A stretch of DNA of 64,000 nt from Isochrysis galbana (lineage: Eukaryota > Haptophyta > Isochrysidales > Isochrysidaceae): assembly GCA_018136815.1 (NCBI GenBank), contig CM030933.1, forward strand, positions 7,107,137 through 7,171,136. Direction: 5' to 3'. The position numbers and the translations under genes were made by a program. The notes under the pieces are model-generated. The model had not been told where the DNA came from, did no database searches, and worked only from the letters and a program-made list of their open reading frames with translations. This document shows positions 28,486 through 39,460 of the stretch, piece by piece (the stretch's first letter is position 1; each line of letters starts with the position of its first letter).

Positions 28486-30707
28486 ATGCCCGCCCGCTCT
28501 GCCTTCGACCGGATGGGCATTGAGACGGTGATTCGCTTTAAGGCGAGCGTGGATGAGCTCTCCCGCCTGTGCGCTGGCCGCGGAGAGGATGAGCAGCTGC
28601 TCGCGCAGCTCGAGCAGCGGCTGCATGCGCTATCGCCGAGCGTTGCTGCGCGTCTTCTCCTCGAGTGCCGTTTCCGTGAGGAGTGGCGGGAAGACAGGGC
28701 GGCTGGAGCGCTGCGCTCACTTCCATGTGCCAGAGCTGAGCCGCAAGCTGTTGACCGCATGCGTGAATATGTGAGCATGCTCGCGCCGCAGAGGCTTTAC
28801 GAGTCGGCGGGCGAGCCGTGGCAGCTCGAGCTGCTCAAGCAACAGCAGGCTCTCGCGGCCGTCCTGCAGCTCTGTCCAAGCAACTCTCCCGAGCTGGTAA
28901 TGCGCACACTCACTGACTTCATGGACCACTCACACAAAAGGCTTGCGGAGCACCTTGATGTCGTGCAGTGGAAAGTGAGCGAAGAGCAACATCGGAGACA
29001 GTCATTATCGAGAGCCGCCTCGCTGCCTGATTCGCCCGTGAAGAATGCAGGAGACCATGCGGCCGCGCTAACAGCGGACGCATTCTTGGATCGATTACAA
29101 CGCCAGCGAGCCGCCGTCTGCAAGCTCCAAACATATGTGAGGGGCAGGCAGCAGCGGTGCCGCTATCACCACCTGCTCCAAGCTCGCTTCGCAGCAGCAG
29201 TGCGGCTTCAGGTGGCTGGCCGCCGCGGTGCAGCATGTCGGTTGACCAACAGGCTGCGTGAGGCCGCTCTGAGCCTGCGGCAGCAGGCCATTGCTGAGCG
29301 ATACAATGCATCTAGACTACAACGCGCGAGGAGGTGGGTCCTACGCAACCGCCAGTGGCGTGCCACGTGGCAGACGCGCGTGCGAGAGGAGGAGCAGGCA
29401 GAGCTGTTAGACTGGCGGCGCTACATGCGGCAATTTGCCACTGGCGGACTTCACAAGAGCCCGAGCGAGGAGGACTTCTCGACCTTTGCCACTTATGTCC
29501 CAGGCACACGTATCAGGGAGAGGCGCCAAGCGGAGCAACTTGGTGTGCGCACGATCCAGGCGCATGCGCGGGGTATGCGCGACCGCCAGACGCGCCAGGG
29601 CGCTTTACGAGCAGCCCGCAAGCTGCAGGCGGCATGGCGGGCTTGGCACGGGAGGACACGTTGTTTGTGGTGGCGGCGATCCATTCGCCGCCTACATGAA
29701 GCACGCTCTGCCCAGCTACGATGGTCGGCTCTTGTTGCGTCGACGAGGCGACTGCTTCCTCTTCAGACGCGCGCGGTGTTAGTCGAGCTGCATGTGGGCA
29801 AAGAGCTTGATGCCGTCAGGGTGAGGCATGCCCGGTGTCACGTGGGTTTTGGCGTTTGAGATGGGATGTTGTCGGTAGGGCGCGATGCTCAGCATGGCTC
29901 GCCCTTGCTAATCTTGCAACCTGGCGGCCACGGGCCCTAGCCCCGCCCCGCCCTGCCCGCACGGCACATGACTTCTGATCCCAGTCTCTGCCTACTGCTA
30001 CTGCATCGCAGAAAGAGACCGCGCGCGAGAGGGAGGACTTTGAGGCCGCTTTTGCCAAATGGGTAAAAGGGATGCGGAAGCAAACCCTCGCAAGGAAGCT
30101 CCACTCGGACTGGATACCACAAATGGAGCCATCGACGGGCGGTACCTATTACTTCAATCTCAAGACTGCCGAAACAACAACTGAGCATCCGAACATGCGT
30201 GTAGCTCGCGCGACCGAGAAGCGCGAATTCGCAAAGGGTGAGGCGAAGCTGGCTCAGCGGCTCAACCGACTCCGGCTCTATGAGAGCGGTCTCGAGGGCA
30301 AGTTTGCCGATGAGATGCAGGGGTTCGAGGAGGCAGTGGGACGTCAGATGCGGGAGCTGACAACTGGCTGGCGACGAGCTTGCTGTTTCCCTGTGTACTA
30401 TCGTGCTCATCGGGTCGGGTTTCGGGCAGCTAGCAGCGCTACGTCGGAGCTCGTCGCGTGTGCCGCTAATAGTGACATCCTAGCTCCACACGAGGCCGGC
30501 CACTCCTCCCAGCCGAGGGCCCAGCCAACCCCTCGCGGCTCGCGCTCCACCTTTCCATCAAGCCGTCATGGATCTGCCCGCAGACACACGTCGCGAGATG
30601 CTGTCCAGCCGCGGGGCGAGACTCCTGAAAATGGAGGGAATGCTCTACGTCTAAGGCTCCCCTCAGCGCCGACGAGCCCACGCGCCCCACCGTCCGCCTT
30701 TGGGTGA
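28486..30707 (+). CDS. IQ-motif and WW-domain protein
   Basis: Exon 1 (28486-29820) and exon 2 (from 30012) are joined by a 191-base intron with an AGG|GTGAGG donor and TCGCAG acceptor, phase 0. The N-terminal half is helical. IQ-like calmodulin-binding repeats occur near residues 205-260 (AVCKLQTYVRGRQQR, AAVRLQVAGRRGA) and 360-410 (RTIQAHARGMRDRQ, RKLQAAWRAWHGR). After the intron a WW domain is visible (DWIPQMEP, GTYYFNLKTAETTTEHPN), followed by a charged helix. IQ/WW combinations are common in ciliary and cytoskeletal proteins. The 3' end is uncertain: the open frame stops at 30707, but a spliced ending from about 30566 (MDLPADTRREMLSSRG, stop 30655) reads more like protein. Confidence 0.65.
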
Positions 30708-31420
30708 TGGCGAGAACTATGACTCATTCACCATCTTTGAGAGCTCAGATCCGAGAACCTGCAAAGGAATAGATTGGCTCAGTCTGGCCAGATTCCTCCA
30801 AACATGCTCGAGTCTGGAACATTTCTGCCCGCTTTTCCAACTCACCAACCGGACCAATCAATACACAGAGAATCATGCGTTTGCAGCGTAAACCTTACTT
30901 TCGCCAGAAGTTCGCCTCACATGAAACGTTTCTTGCCGTGTGGCACGTGCGCGCTGCCGGCCGTCACGTTGAGCGCAGCGATGCTCGGCGCGATCCGCAG
31001 CGCCTGTGTGCCACGTGACTGCTCGCTGTTGCGTGGCCGCGCGTTGAGTCGACCGGTAGCGAGCCACCACATGGTAAGTATCGGCGCACGGCTCAAAAAA
31101 TACACCAATACGTTTCGTGCCACACGCCAAGAAACGCGGGGTAAAAGGACGATTATTGCCGCAGACCAAGACTGGAGGAGCATGCGACGTCGGAATTTTA
31201 AATAGGTCATAGGTTTGTCCGCATGGAAGTTCAAGTATCCGGAAGAAGTTTTAATACCACACCTAGAAAAGTACAGGTGAGTTGGCCTTAAGTTAACCTT
31301 AAGCTTTAAGCTATTTCTCGTAAGCTAACTTGGCTGTAGCTCAACCTACTTTCAAAACAATTCCCTAGTAACTCCTCTAGACAGCCGCACCTGACACCTG
31401 ACTACACGGGCACATGCACA
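30708..31420. other. Intergenic, no feature recognised
   Basis: Small ORFs only; no repeat family or RNA gene is recognised. Confidence 0.4.
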
Positions 31421-31421
31421 G

Positions 31422-31755
31422 CTGTCGTTAAAACGATAGGGTCATGGAGCGCGAGCTGCCTCCCTCCCCCGCTGCCGCCGCCCTCGCCGCGCTGGACGAC
31501 GTGCTCATGGAAACGCCCCTGTCGCCCAAGCGACCACGCCAGGACGAGCCGCCCGATCAGGTGGGCGCAGGAACCGTCGCGTCACGGCCACGTATCATCA
31601 CGAACAGTGCGACAGTAGCAAGCATGCTGGCAAGCAGCAAGCATGCTGGCAGCAGCAAGCATGCAGCACACCCAAATCACCACCCACAGCCACACCAACC
31701 ACATGCCACAACAGACGGACGCTCCATCAGGGAAGGCCTCAGCCTCAGGGCCTGA
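31422..31755 (+). mobile_element. LINE 5' end with ORF1 N-terminus
   Basis: The hairpin is stem CTGTCGT, loop TAAA, stem ACGATAG (31422-31439), with ATG at 31444. The 103-residue frame starts MERELPPSPAAAALAALDD and contains TPLSPKRPRQDEPP, then a His-rich tail. It is the best preserved copy of this N-terminus. The downstream sequence to about 32060 has no known domain. Confidence 0.7.
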
Positions 31756-32236
31756 CTGGACCCTACACAGCCGCGGTACCGCCCTCGTGCTCATGCACGA
31801 GGGGCTGGCCCGGCACCATCCAAGACAAATCCCTCATGAGGGAAAGTCGCACCATTGCAATGCAAGAGCCATTGTGGAATTCTGGACCCCCAAAGAGGTG
31901 GACAGGGACACCATTGGGTCCAGAGTGGGGGAGACTCCCTCCCTCCTACAACGCAAAGGGGCGAGGCGACAGCCGCCCCGTGAGCGCACTAGAGACAGGC
32001 CAGGCGGCCAGGCCCCGGCCAACTGAGTCCAACTGGACCCACAAGCAAGCCACAAGCACAGGCACTCCCCCCCCCCCAGCGCCCCCGCCGAGCTCCCCCA
32101 ACCCCTCGCCTCCCCCCTCCCACTCCCCAGCCGCCGAGCCGTCCCCCAGCCGCCCAGCGCCCCAGCTCCTCTATCCGCCGAGCGCCCCAGCCCCCTCCTT
32201 CGCCTCGTTCTCCCTGGCAAGAGAGCAAGGTCCTTG

Positions 32237-33372
32237 CATGACACCGCCATTTGTACGCGCATGCGCACGAGAGGGCGACGATGTGCAAGCCGTCGAGCTC
32301 CTGCTCGGACAGGGTCACGCGGGACGCCTCGAGGAGCGCGCGCCAGACGGAGGGTTGACGGCCCTCATGGCCGCGTGCAAGCAAGGCAACCTCTCGTGCG
32401 TTGAGCGCCTCCTCCACGCGGGTGCGCACTCCGACGCGGTGGACGACAAGGGGTTCACCCCACTTCTGTGGGCGTGCAGATATAAACACGCGGCGTGTGT
32501 GGAGTTGCTGCTAGGGCCAGGTAAATACTTTTACAAATTTTTCTGCAAGTTTGGGTGGCTGGTCGAGCTCGTCGGAAATTTGGGCCCTTTCTACAAGTGG
32601 GCTGCAAGTTTGGGGGCGCGGCGCCCTCTCTCTAACAGTATAACCCCTTATCTAAGACTAAAACCCCAAAATCACCTCTCTACGCGGTATAATACCCGTA
32701 TGGTCACGTTGCGGTGGAACATGGACATGGCTCGTGCGTGGGCGTCTTGCTGGAGGCGCGCGCGGATCCCAGCGCCGCCGAGCATATTGGACAGCGTGGG
32801 TGGCCGGGCAGGTCGGACCACGCCGCGGAATCCAGATGGACACCGTCACCAACCGATGGGCGCGACCCGACTTCGCCGCCAACCACCTGCACCGCGTCAA
32901 GCACCTCGACCTCCTTGAGGTTGATAGCGCAAACATCTTGCCACGGATCGCGAGTCGTCTTGCCGCCCTCGCGCACCCCAACTACTCGCTGCGCTCGCTG
33001 CGCTTGAGTTGTGCAGACGGCGATGTCCTACGCACGCTCGCCAAAGCCGCGCTCCCATGCCTCTCGCGCATCGAGTGGAGTACCTTCAGTGTATCCTCCA
33101 ACCACTCCACCGTGTGGCTGTCTGATGCGGATCTCGATGACGAGGCCTTGGACATGGTCTGTCGCGTGCTTGAGGCAGGATCGTCTCGGAGGACCCATAC
33201 GCTCATCCTCGACCGCAACCGGATCGGACCGGCGGGCGTGCAGCGCCTGTGCGAGCTCGCGCGGAGCTTCCGGCTGTCGTCGGTGGACCTCTCATGCAAC
33301 CCGATTGGCGCGGAGAGCCAGCCAATGCTCTCACAGCTGAGGAAGCTCAAGGTGCAGGTTACTCTGCCGTGA
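32237..33372 (+). CDS. Ankyrin-repeat and leucine-rich-repeat gene, exon structure uncertain
   Basis: ATG 32237 opens three ankyrin repeats (AREGDDVQAVELLLGQG, GLTALMAACKQGNLSCVERLL, GFTPLLWACRYKHAACVELLL). A GTAAAT donor at about 32521 fits an intron. Reading resumes near 32701 with a fourth partial ankyrin (VAVEHGHGSCVGVLLEARA). From ATG 32836 a different frame holds RNI-type leucine-rich repeats (VKHLDLLEVDSANI, LRSLRLSCADGDVL, HTLILDRNRIGPAGVQRL, LSSVDLSCNPIGAE), ending at 33372. The frame change near 32800-32836 needs a short intron or marks a broken or separate gene. Both repeat types mediate protein binding. Confidence 0.5.
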
Positions 33373-33433
33373 TCACGATGCAATTGAGTGTGTGTGTGTT
33401 GGGGGGGGGGGGGAGAGGGGGTCGAATACTCTA

Positions 33434-33817
33434 TTAAATATAACATGTATATATGCGGGGTAAATTTTCCCCCGTGTTCGGGTGGTGCACTGGGACTTTT
33501 GATGGCCCGCACCTTTCGCAAATGGCATGTAAGGTGTCTTTAATGTTCGTATTGTGCTTGAAATCGAATGAACTGAATAAGGAGGTACATTCGAAAGTGT
33601 ACGTCCACAAATTTGGGTTCGACTCAAGCAGCCTCCTCAGGGAGTTGTTGCTCCCCCCCGGGTTGACCCCAACCGGCGGTGGCGGACTGATGCTGTCCAA
33701 TGCTTCCGCCATAACCTGCATGGCAGATTTATAAGTGCCATATGGCGGAAAGAGAGGTGTGATGAATTTTTTAAAGTTATCGTCCATTTTTTTATTATCC
33801 ATTGCAATCGCTTGCAT
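33434..33817 (-). CDS. Orphan AT-richer ORF
   Basis: It encodes 127 residues with varied composition (FITPLFPPYGTYKSAMQVM, NPNLWTYTFECTSLF, CERCGPSKVPVHHPN) and A/T-ending codons, unlike neighbouring GC-rich genes. No known domain is recognised. Composition raises the possibility of a viral or virophage-like origin, but there is no hallmark gene next to it. A CysxxCys-like pair may be chance. Confidence 0.4.
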   Translation of the reverse strand: MQAIAMDNKKMDDNFKKFITPLFPPYGTYKSAMQVMAEALDSISPPPPVGVNPGGSNNSLRRLLESNPNLWTYTFECTSLFSSFDFKHNTNIKDTLHAICERCGPSKVPVHHPNTGENLPRIYTCYI

Positions 33818-34148
33818 ATTACATCATCAGCCACCATTCCATTTGTAGACATGGTTGAGCACTGTGAGGTGGGTGCCTTTGCTCAAATCCTAGAAGATTT
33901 TTTTTGTACCGGGTGTATCGCGTATTGGGAAACGAGGGGTACCAAATGAAGGCAAACGACCTTACATACGGTCATCTGCACGCCCCCCTGCGTATTCTAA
34001 CCCCACCGGAAATTTCTCGTGAGCACCCAAGAGTATAAGGTACCCCACAACTAGAGGGGAGAAATAGAACGTGAGGGTGAGGGTAGAAAGTATGCACCCC
34101 TACACCAAGTGATTTGCTCGACTGGGCATGCAAATAAAAGTCAGCTAG

Positions 34149-35321
34149 CTACTCTCGCTCCACCCATCGCTGCGGCGTGTGGTCAAGAGGAATGAAAGGC
34201 ACGGGTCCTCGCTCGGGGGTGGGGACGACAAAGTCGGCGCCGGCACACGCACTGCAAATCTGCTCCCTTCCCGCAGCAGTGATTGCTGGGTTTGCGTAGA
34301 GCGTAAGTGTTTGCACCTGGAATGTCTTCGCCGTAATCGCGTTGGCGAGAGCCGCGACACCCTCGTCACCAATGGCGTTTTCGTGAAGAGAGAGCATGGC
34401 TAGCTTTGGGGACGGGTTGCACTTTTCCGCGAGGGCCACCACACCCACATTTGTAATGCGATTGCCGTGTAGATGGAGCTCCTTCAGCTCAGGCACATGC
34501 TCATGCTTCAGCGCGGGAGCGAGCCCTGCGAGTCCCTCGTTGCCCAGGTGGTTCCCGTACAGGTAGATGTACTTGAGCTTTCTGAGCGGTGACGCGCCCA
34601 TGATGGCCTTTGCCATCTCCGCTCCGTCTGCACGGTTGAAGCCCTTGTGGTCCCACACGAGCTCAGTCAATTGCTGGTAGTCAGCCTTGGACCAGTTGAT
34701 CAGCCGCCGGAACGTTGGAGCTGGCATGTCCGACGCGGCGCGTACAGCCTGGTGCGAAAAGAATAGCCTGACTTCCGAGCACGTCCGGCCGAGCGCGTCG
34801 AGCGGCTTGAGCATCATCGCTGCCCTGAGCGCATTGAGCTTGACACCATCAACATGGAGCTCGACCAGCTCAGCTGGAGTGCGCAGGGTGCGCACTCGCT
34901 TGTTGTACACCGTGAGGAAGGGCTTGATCACCGCGTCAGTGAGAGTGCGAGCGAGCCACTTCTTGTCCAGCGTCATCTTCACGCTCACATCATCAGCGTT
35001 GACGCGGATCTTGATCTCGGTGGGGGGGGGCTCGCCGAAGGTGAGGTCAACACGAGACGTGGTTGGCGGCACAAGTGCCGAGGTGGGCGAGCCGAGTTCG
35101 CGCAGAGAGAGTGCGCTGCCATCAACAGAGGCTCCGACGAGTGCATCGACGCTCAGCTCACGCTGCTCCTCTCTTCGCCGCGAGTTATACCGCTTGACAA
35201 ACGGAAGGACGACTGCGCGGTCAAACGGACAGCTAAGCCATTTGGGGTCTAGCGTGATGGTCAGCTCGAGTCCCTCACCGCACACACGGAAGCGCTGTTC
35301 GCGCACCTCATCTACGCCCAT
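34149..35321 (-). CDS. Leucine-rich-repeat protein with duplicated N-terminal module
   Basis: The single exon encodes 390 residues from ATG 35321 (MGVDEVREQRF). The N-terminal half holds two copies of an about 100-residue unit. Each has a strand pair, then DPKWLSCPFDRAVVLPFVKRYN or DKKWLARTLTDAVIKPFLTVYNK, then LSVDAL / LHVDGVKL. The C-terminal half has RNI-type LRRs (LKYIYLYGNHLGNEGLAGL, LKELHLHGNRITNVGVVAL, LAMLSLHENAIGDEGVAAL, VQTLTLYANP). The duplicated module is not one I recognise. The protein is probably a cytosolic binding protein. Confidence 0.75.
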   Translation of the reverse strand: MGVDEVREQRFRVCGEGLELTITLDPKWLSCPFDRAVVLPFVKRYNSRRREEQRELSVDALVGASVDGSALSLRELGSPTSALVPPTTSRVDLTFGEPPPTEIKIRVNADDVSVKMTLDKKWLARTLTDAVIKPFLTVYNKRVRTLRTPAELVELHVDGVKLNALRAAMMLKPLDALGRTCSEVRLFFSHQAVRAASDMPAPTFRRLINWSKADYQQLTELVWDHKGFNRADGAEMAKAIMGASPLRKLKYIYLYGNHLGNEGLAGLAPALKHEHVPELKELHLHGNRITNVGVVALAEKCNPSPKLAMLSLHENAIGDEGVAALANAITAKTFQVQTLTLYANPAITAAGREQICSACAGADFVVPTPERGPVPFIPLDHTPQRWVERE

Positions 35322-36158
35322 CGCTCTGGTACTCGCTCCCTCGCTCCCGCAGCCCCAGTGGCGTGCCGCACGTTTCGGTGCCACCCTCTCGACGCGCGCC
35401 TCCCTCCTCTCGCGCCCTCTCCCTCGCAGGGCCCACAAGGTGAGACGGGGCAGCGGAGGAGGGGATCGATCATCCGCGGAATACCTTCTACACTAATGTG
35501 TAGGCCATCTGTGCTCCCACTGGTTCTCCCTCAAAACGACTCGTTCTTTTTCTCTTTCTTCTTCAAGATGACTCGCTTGTCGTGGTGCTCTCCTCTGCTG
35601 TTCTTCTCCCACCAGAGTAGCAATACTCCCTCCTACTGCTACAAACAACGACCACTAACTAACCACCACCAACCCCCCCCCCCCCCCCCCTTCTTCTTCT
35701 TGAGTCCTCTCATCAAATAAATACTCTATGCGGTGGAGCAGCTCTGACAAAGAATCACAGCTAGATCTTGTGCCGCTCGTGGCAGCGGGGCCACCAAATC
35801 CGTCGGACACCGCCAGAGCTTTATTGTTGTGTGAGTATAACCTTAGTGCCGTGGGACCGTAGCCCTCATCGACAACGGAGCGTCTCCCCCGCGATGATGG
35901 AGGGCGCATGGCTCGTCCGGTGTATGTGGCTAGGAATGCTAGCTAACAAGATGTCCTACGGCTCTTTCTACTTTCTGACGTCGTCGTACCCCGCCCGGCG
36001 AGAGGTCACAGCAATCTCCATGACAAGTGACAAGGCAATAAGCGTTCATTTGTCCCCCCCCCTCTTAGCATGAAGAACCTCCCCTGCAAGAATATGATTG
36101 TCCACACGTTGAAGTTGAAGTTCACCCAGAAACATGGAGGATAGGACCTTATACTTTT
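35322..36158. other. Intergenic with an 18-base poly-C
   Basis: A run of 18 C lies at 35673-35690 next to a CTT microsatellite. No gene is supported. Confidence 0.5.
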
Positions 36159-36171
36159 GCAAGAATCCCGT

Positions 36172-36583
36172 CAACTATCGTTAAAACGATAGGGTCATGG
36201 AGCGCGCGCTGCCGCCACCAAGCTGAAAATAGTACACGCCGTCGAGGAACTCGAAAACAACTAAACAAAAATGAACAAGCCGTCAAAGTGGAGACACAAA
36301 AGAATTACAGAGACGCCACGGCCCCGACATAATCAAGATGAGAAAAGCGAGTCCGGGTGGACGGTCATACCAGGGGCAACGATTCAAAAGGCCTGCCCGG
36401 CCCCCGCACTCCGAACCAGGTCTTAGGTAGCGCACCGAGACCGAACCCCGGAAACCAAAGAAAAAGGAATGAAGGGGGGCAGGGGAAGAGGTGGGGAAAG
36501 GGAACTTAAGGGCGGTGTTAGTAGAAGCGGGAGATCCCGTCAACAGTAGGTGTGTAGCCCAGAATCTTCAGATTTTTTTTTTG
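36172..36583 (+). mobile_element. Short hairpin-start retroposon with LINE 3' end (412 bases)
   Basis: Target duplication GCAAGAATCCCGT (36159-36171 and 36584-36596) is perfect. The 5' end is stem CTATCGT, loop TAAA, stem ACGATAG, then ATG at 36197 (MERALPPP...). The 3' end is GTAGCCCAGAATCTTCAGA followed by ten T. It combines the LINE 5' and 3' ends in a short copy, so it is a deletion derivative or non-autonomous partner of the LINE. Confidence 0.9.
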
Positions 36584-36599
36584 GCAAGAATCCCGTAAC

Positions 36600-37757
36600 G
36601 AAACTCAACATAAACACAAACACGCGCACCCTCAGGAACAATGATAGATAGATGATAGATGACCTCTATTTGCTATTTGTTATTCAAGGATTCTACGAGT
36701 GCGATGGCAAGTGCGCTCTTGTTCTTTCCCTAGATGGGAAATACGAAATACGGTATACGGTGCTGGGGCCTGCAAATACAGCCCAATTCATGTGTGTATT
36801 GCGGTTAAATGTTTTGTGCTACAATGTACCCCCCTGGGGTACGAAATCCATGGAATCGTACCCCTCTACCGGATTTCCCCGCCATGGCGGCCCTCTCGGC
36901 CCAACGGTGGGCACCCGTTGCCCGAAATCGGTGCGCAGCCCTCGGGCATAGTGTCCCCTCAGTCCATCTGGCCGCGGAGGTTCGGAGCTCACCCATTGAG
37001 TCTCGTCAGAGCCGCCCAAAGTCGGGCACTCTGAGTGAGGTCCTCCATTGCTCCTCCCCCCCCCCCCGCGCGGACCCTCCGTCGTGAGCCGTCGCACGAT
37101 GCCCGACACGCCTGCGGGAGTACCTCCCAGTTGACCCATGTCGCGGGCCACCACATGTCTAAGGTACCAATCCTGCGACGACCAGAGCTCAGCCCACTCA
37201 CAACCACTCGAACGACATGCCGAGACAGGTTGGTGACCTGCAGCCCCCTGAGTACCTACAACTCGGCGAGAACCGGAAAGGCCGCCCAGGGAAGGAAACC
37301 CAAGATCAAAACCCCAAGGGAACTTAGCACACCGATATTCACGGAGGACCAAAAGGGTAGATTGAAAATGAGCGACACCCTGAGACAAGTGGCGGAAGCG
37401 ATCGGCCTAGCAGAGCGGCTAGCCTGAGACACACCTACAGCCTGCCTCGAGCCCAACCAGAAGAAGGCGCTAAAATACCGCGCAACACAACGAGCTTCAA
37501 GGACGACAAGACGCCCAAACGACCAAAACAAACATAAACAGGCCACCCAGCGACACAGGAGAAAGGCGAGAACATTCGCTGGGGACAAGTGCACCCGATC
37601 CAACCCAACTCCCCCCAACAACCTGAGCCCCTAAGTAGAGCACAAGGGGAGGAGCCGCAAGGCGGGTAGTGGGGAGCGAGGTGGGAAGGAGCGTGGCTAC
37701 GAAGATAGATCTCAGTGCCGCGCGCGAGGCGAGAATATTAAAAGGTTTTTTTTTTCT
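36600..37757 (+). repeat. Unclassified repeat region ending in a retroposon 3' end
   Basis: The right edge (37720-37757) is CGCGCGAGGCGAG, AATATTAAAAGG and a T run, the 3' end type of the nested retroposon at 6027-6060. The 5' limit is not found. Open frames on both strands are not convincing proteins. Confidence 0.45.
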
Positions 37758-37829
37758 ACGTCCTCCGTCCCTCCGGTTCGCGTTCCGTGCCACTCTCCCG
37801 TCCCCTTCACATGCCCGTCATATGCCCTC

Positions 37830-38640
37830 CCCGTTCTCCCGATGAGCCCGTTCCGGGCTCTCCGGATGAACCGTGCGCCGCGCTAGCCGCCGGTGCGCCT
37901 CCGCGGCTCGTTTCCAATGAAGAAACGAGCTCCGCTCCGACAAGCACAAAATCGGCGCTCGCGCCTTCGGCTGTCGCCCCTCCGAGTTTCCAAGGCGGAG
38001 AGGACCTTTCATCCCCCTCCCAAGAGTCACCCAATGCCCCATCCGAACCCGAGCCACCCAAGCCACCTTCACATCCCATCTTTCCATCCCGTAGCCTCAC
38101 TCCAAGTTCGATTCCAAATACACTCCGGAGCCGACCGGAGCGAAGAAGACAACGAGTCACCGTCGCGCTTGACAAACTTCGGGTCGCGCAGGGTCCAGAT
38201 CGTGCCGCCGTTCTCGTACGTTTTCGGAGCTTCCGCCTCATCCTCGGACGAGTCATCTCCGATGTTGCTGGGGTTGGTCTGGCTGTAGCTATCACTCTCG
38301 TTGTCACTCTCGGAGTCGTCGTGTATCTGCGTGTTGAGAACAGGAGCAGGCCGGCCATCTTGATAAGGTAGGAGCTGCACCTCGAGGGAGTTCCCGTTCT
38401 CGTCGAACTCAAAGGCGTCGAGGAAGTACGACTTGTTGCGAGTTTCTTCTTCCCACTTCATCATCACCTTGGTTCTCTCGGAGTCAGCCCAGCGATCGAT
38501 GATGCCCACGTACTTCTTCTTCTGCGCTGTGTTGGCAGCCCAGCTGACTGACCAAAACTCGGCGTTGATGTCGAGGACGACGCCCTTCACATTCTTGTGG
38601 CTCTTGAGGATCGCTTTGATCTCGGAGAAGGTCTGCGAGG
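37830..38640 (-). CDS. Unrecognised acidic protein, C-terminal exon
   Basis: A GCGCCTCGCAG acceptor at about 38640 opens TFSEIKAILKSHKNVKG, then VVLDINAEFWSVSWAANTA, KKYVGIIDRWADSERT and a Trp-rich strand set, then an Asp/Ser/Glu-rich tail. The frame stops at 38069; other frames continue to 37807. The globular part resembles a small beta-barrel reader fold (Tudor or chromo-like), but that is a guess. The upstream exon is not located. Confidence 0.4.
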
Positions 38641-39460
38641 CGCAAGGGGTGCATGGGAGTGGTCAGATTGGTCATTCCTGTGCTAGCGCTCGCTCAGCTC
38701 AGTGATTGAGGCCTGGATTCTTCAGCTGGGCTCACAGCGCGCGCGCACCTGTGCTGGCATCGTGCGCGTCGGCGTGGATTGGTCTGATGAGGAGGTAGGG
38801 GCCATAAAAGTCAGAAGGTACCACTGGTACAATCCCGTCATGGGCAAGGCTACCAGGGGCACTGCCATTGCTCCCTCGGACGGACTGCCCCGACGATCGG
38901 ATCTCGCCGACGGGCAATGGCGGGCGCCGAGCCTCCCTGACCCTATGAGTGCTGTGCGCCCTGTTTGGTGGGTTGTCAGGGCAAACCTGGGCACCCCAAG
39001 CGGGGAGATGACAGGGGAGACCCTCGGGGGGAGGGAGCGAACCTTCGGGAAGATCGGCGAGGCTTCGACCGTTGCTCAGAAGGCGGCAAAGGAGGCAGAT
39101 ATTTTCCGTTGTCTTCCCCCCCCCCCCCCCCCGAAGACCACCCGGTAGTCTTTAAGACTACGGGTTTGCGCAACCGCATATGCGTTGTGTGAGAAAAGTT
39201 GTGTGAGGTTTGTGTTCGCCAATGAGTTGTCTCGAAGCCTCGCCGCTTCGCCCGTCGGTTGGTTGTCCTTGTTGAGACAACTCATTGATTTTGACCAACT
39301 CGAGGTCCGAAAACTAACGCAACATCAATCAACATCGCACAAACAAATCAATGAAACAAAGGACAACCAAGCAAACAAACCGACCAACTCGAGTTGTCTC
39401 AATCAATGTTGAGTGTGATCATATGCGAAAGGCCCTATTGGCATGTAAGTGGTGAAGATA
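38641..39460. other. Intergenic; palindrome and poly-C
   Basis: GTAGTCTTTAAGACTAC at 39147-39163 is a perfect hairpin next to 17 C (39116-39132). On the minus strand it is followed by GGGTGGTC and a G run, like a retroposon start that has lost its ATG. The words TTGAGACAACTC and GAGTTGTCTCAA face each other at about 39273 and 39389. Confidence 0.4.
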
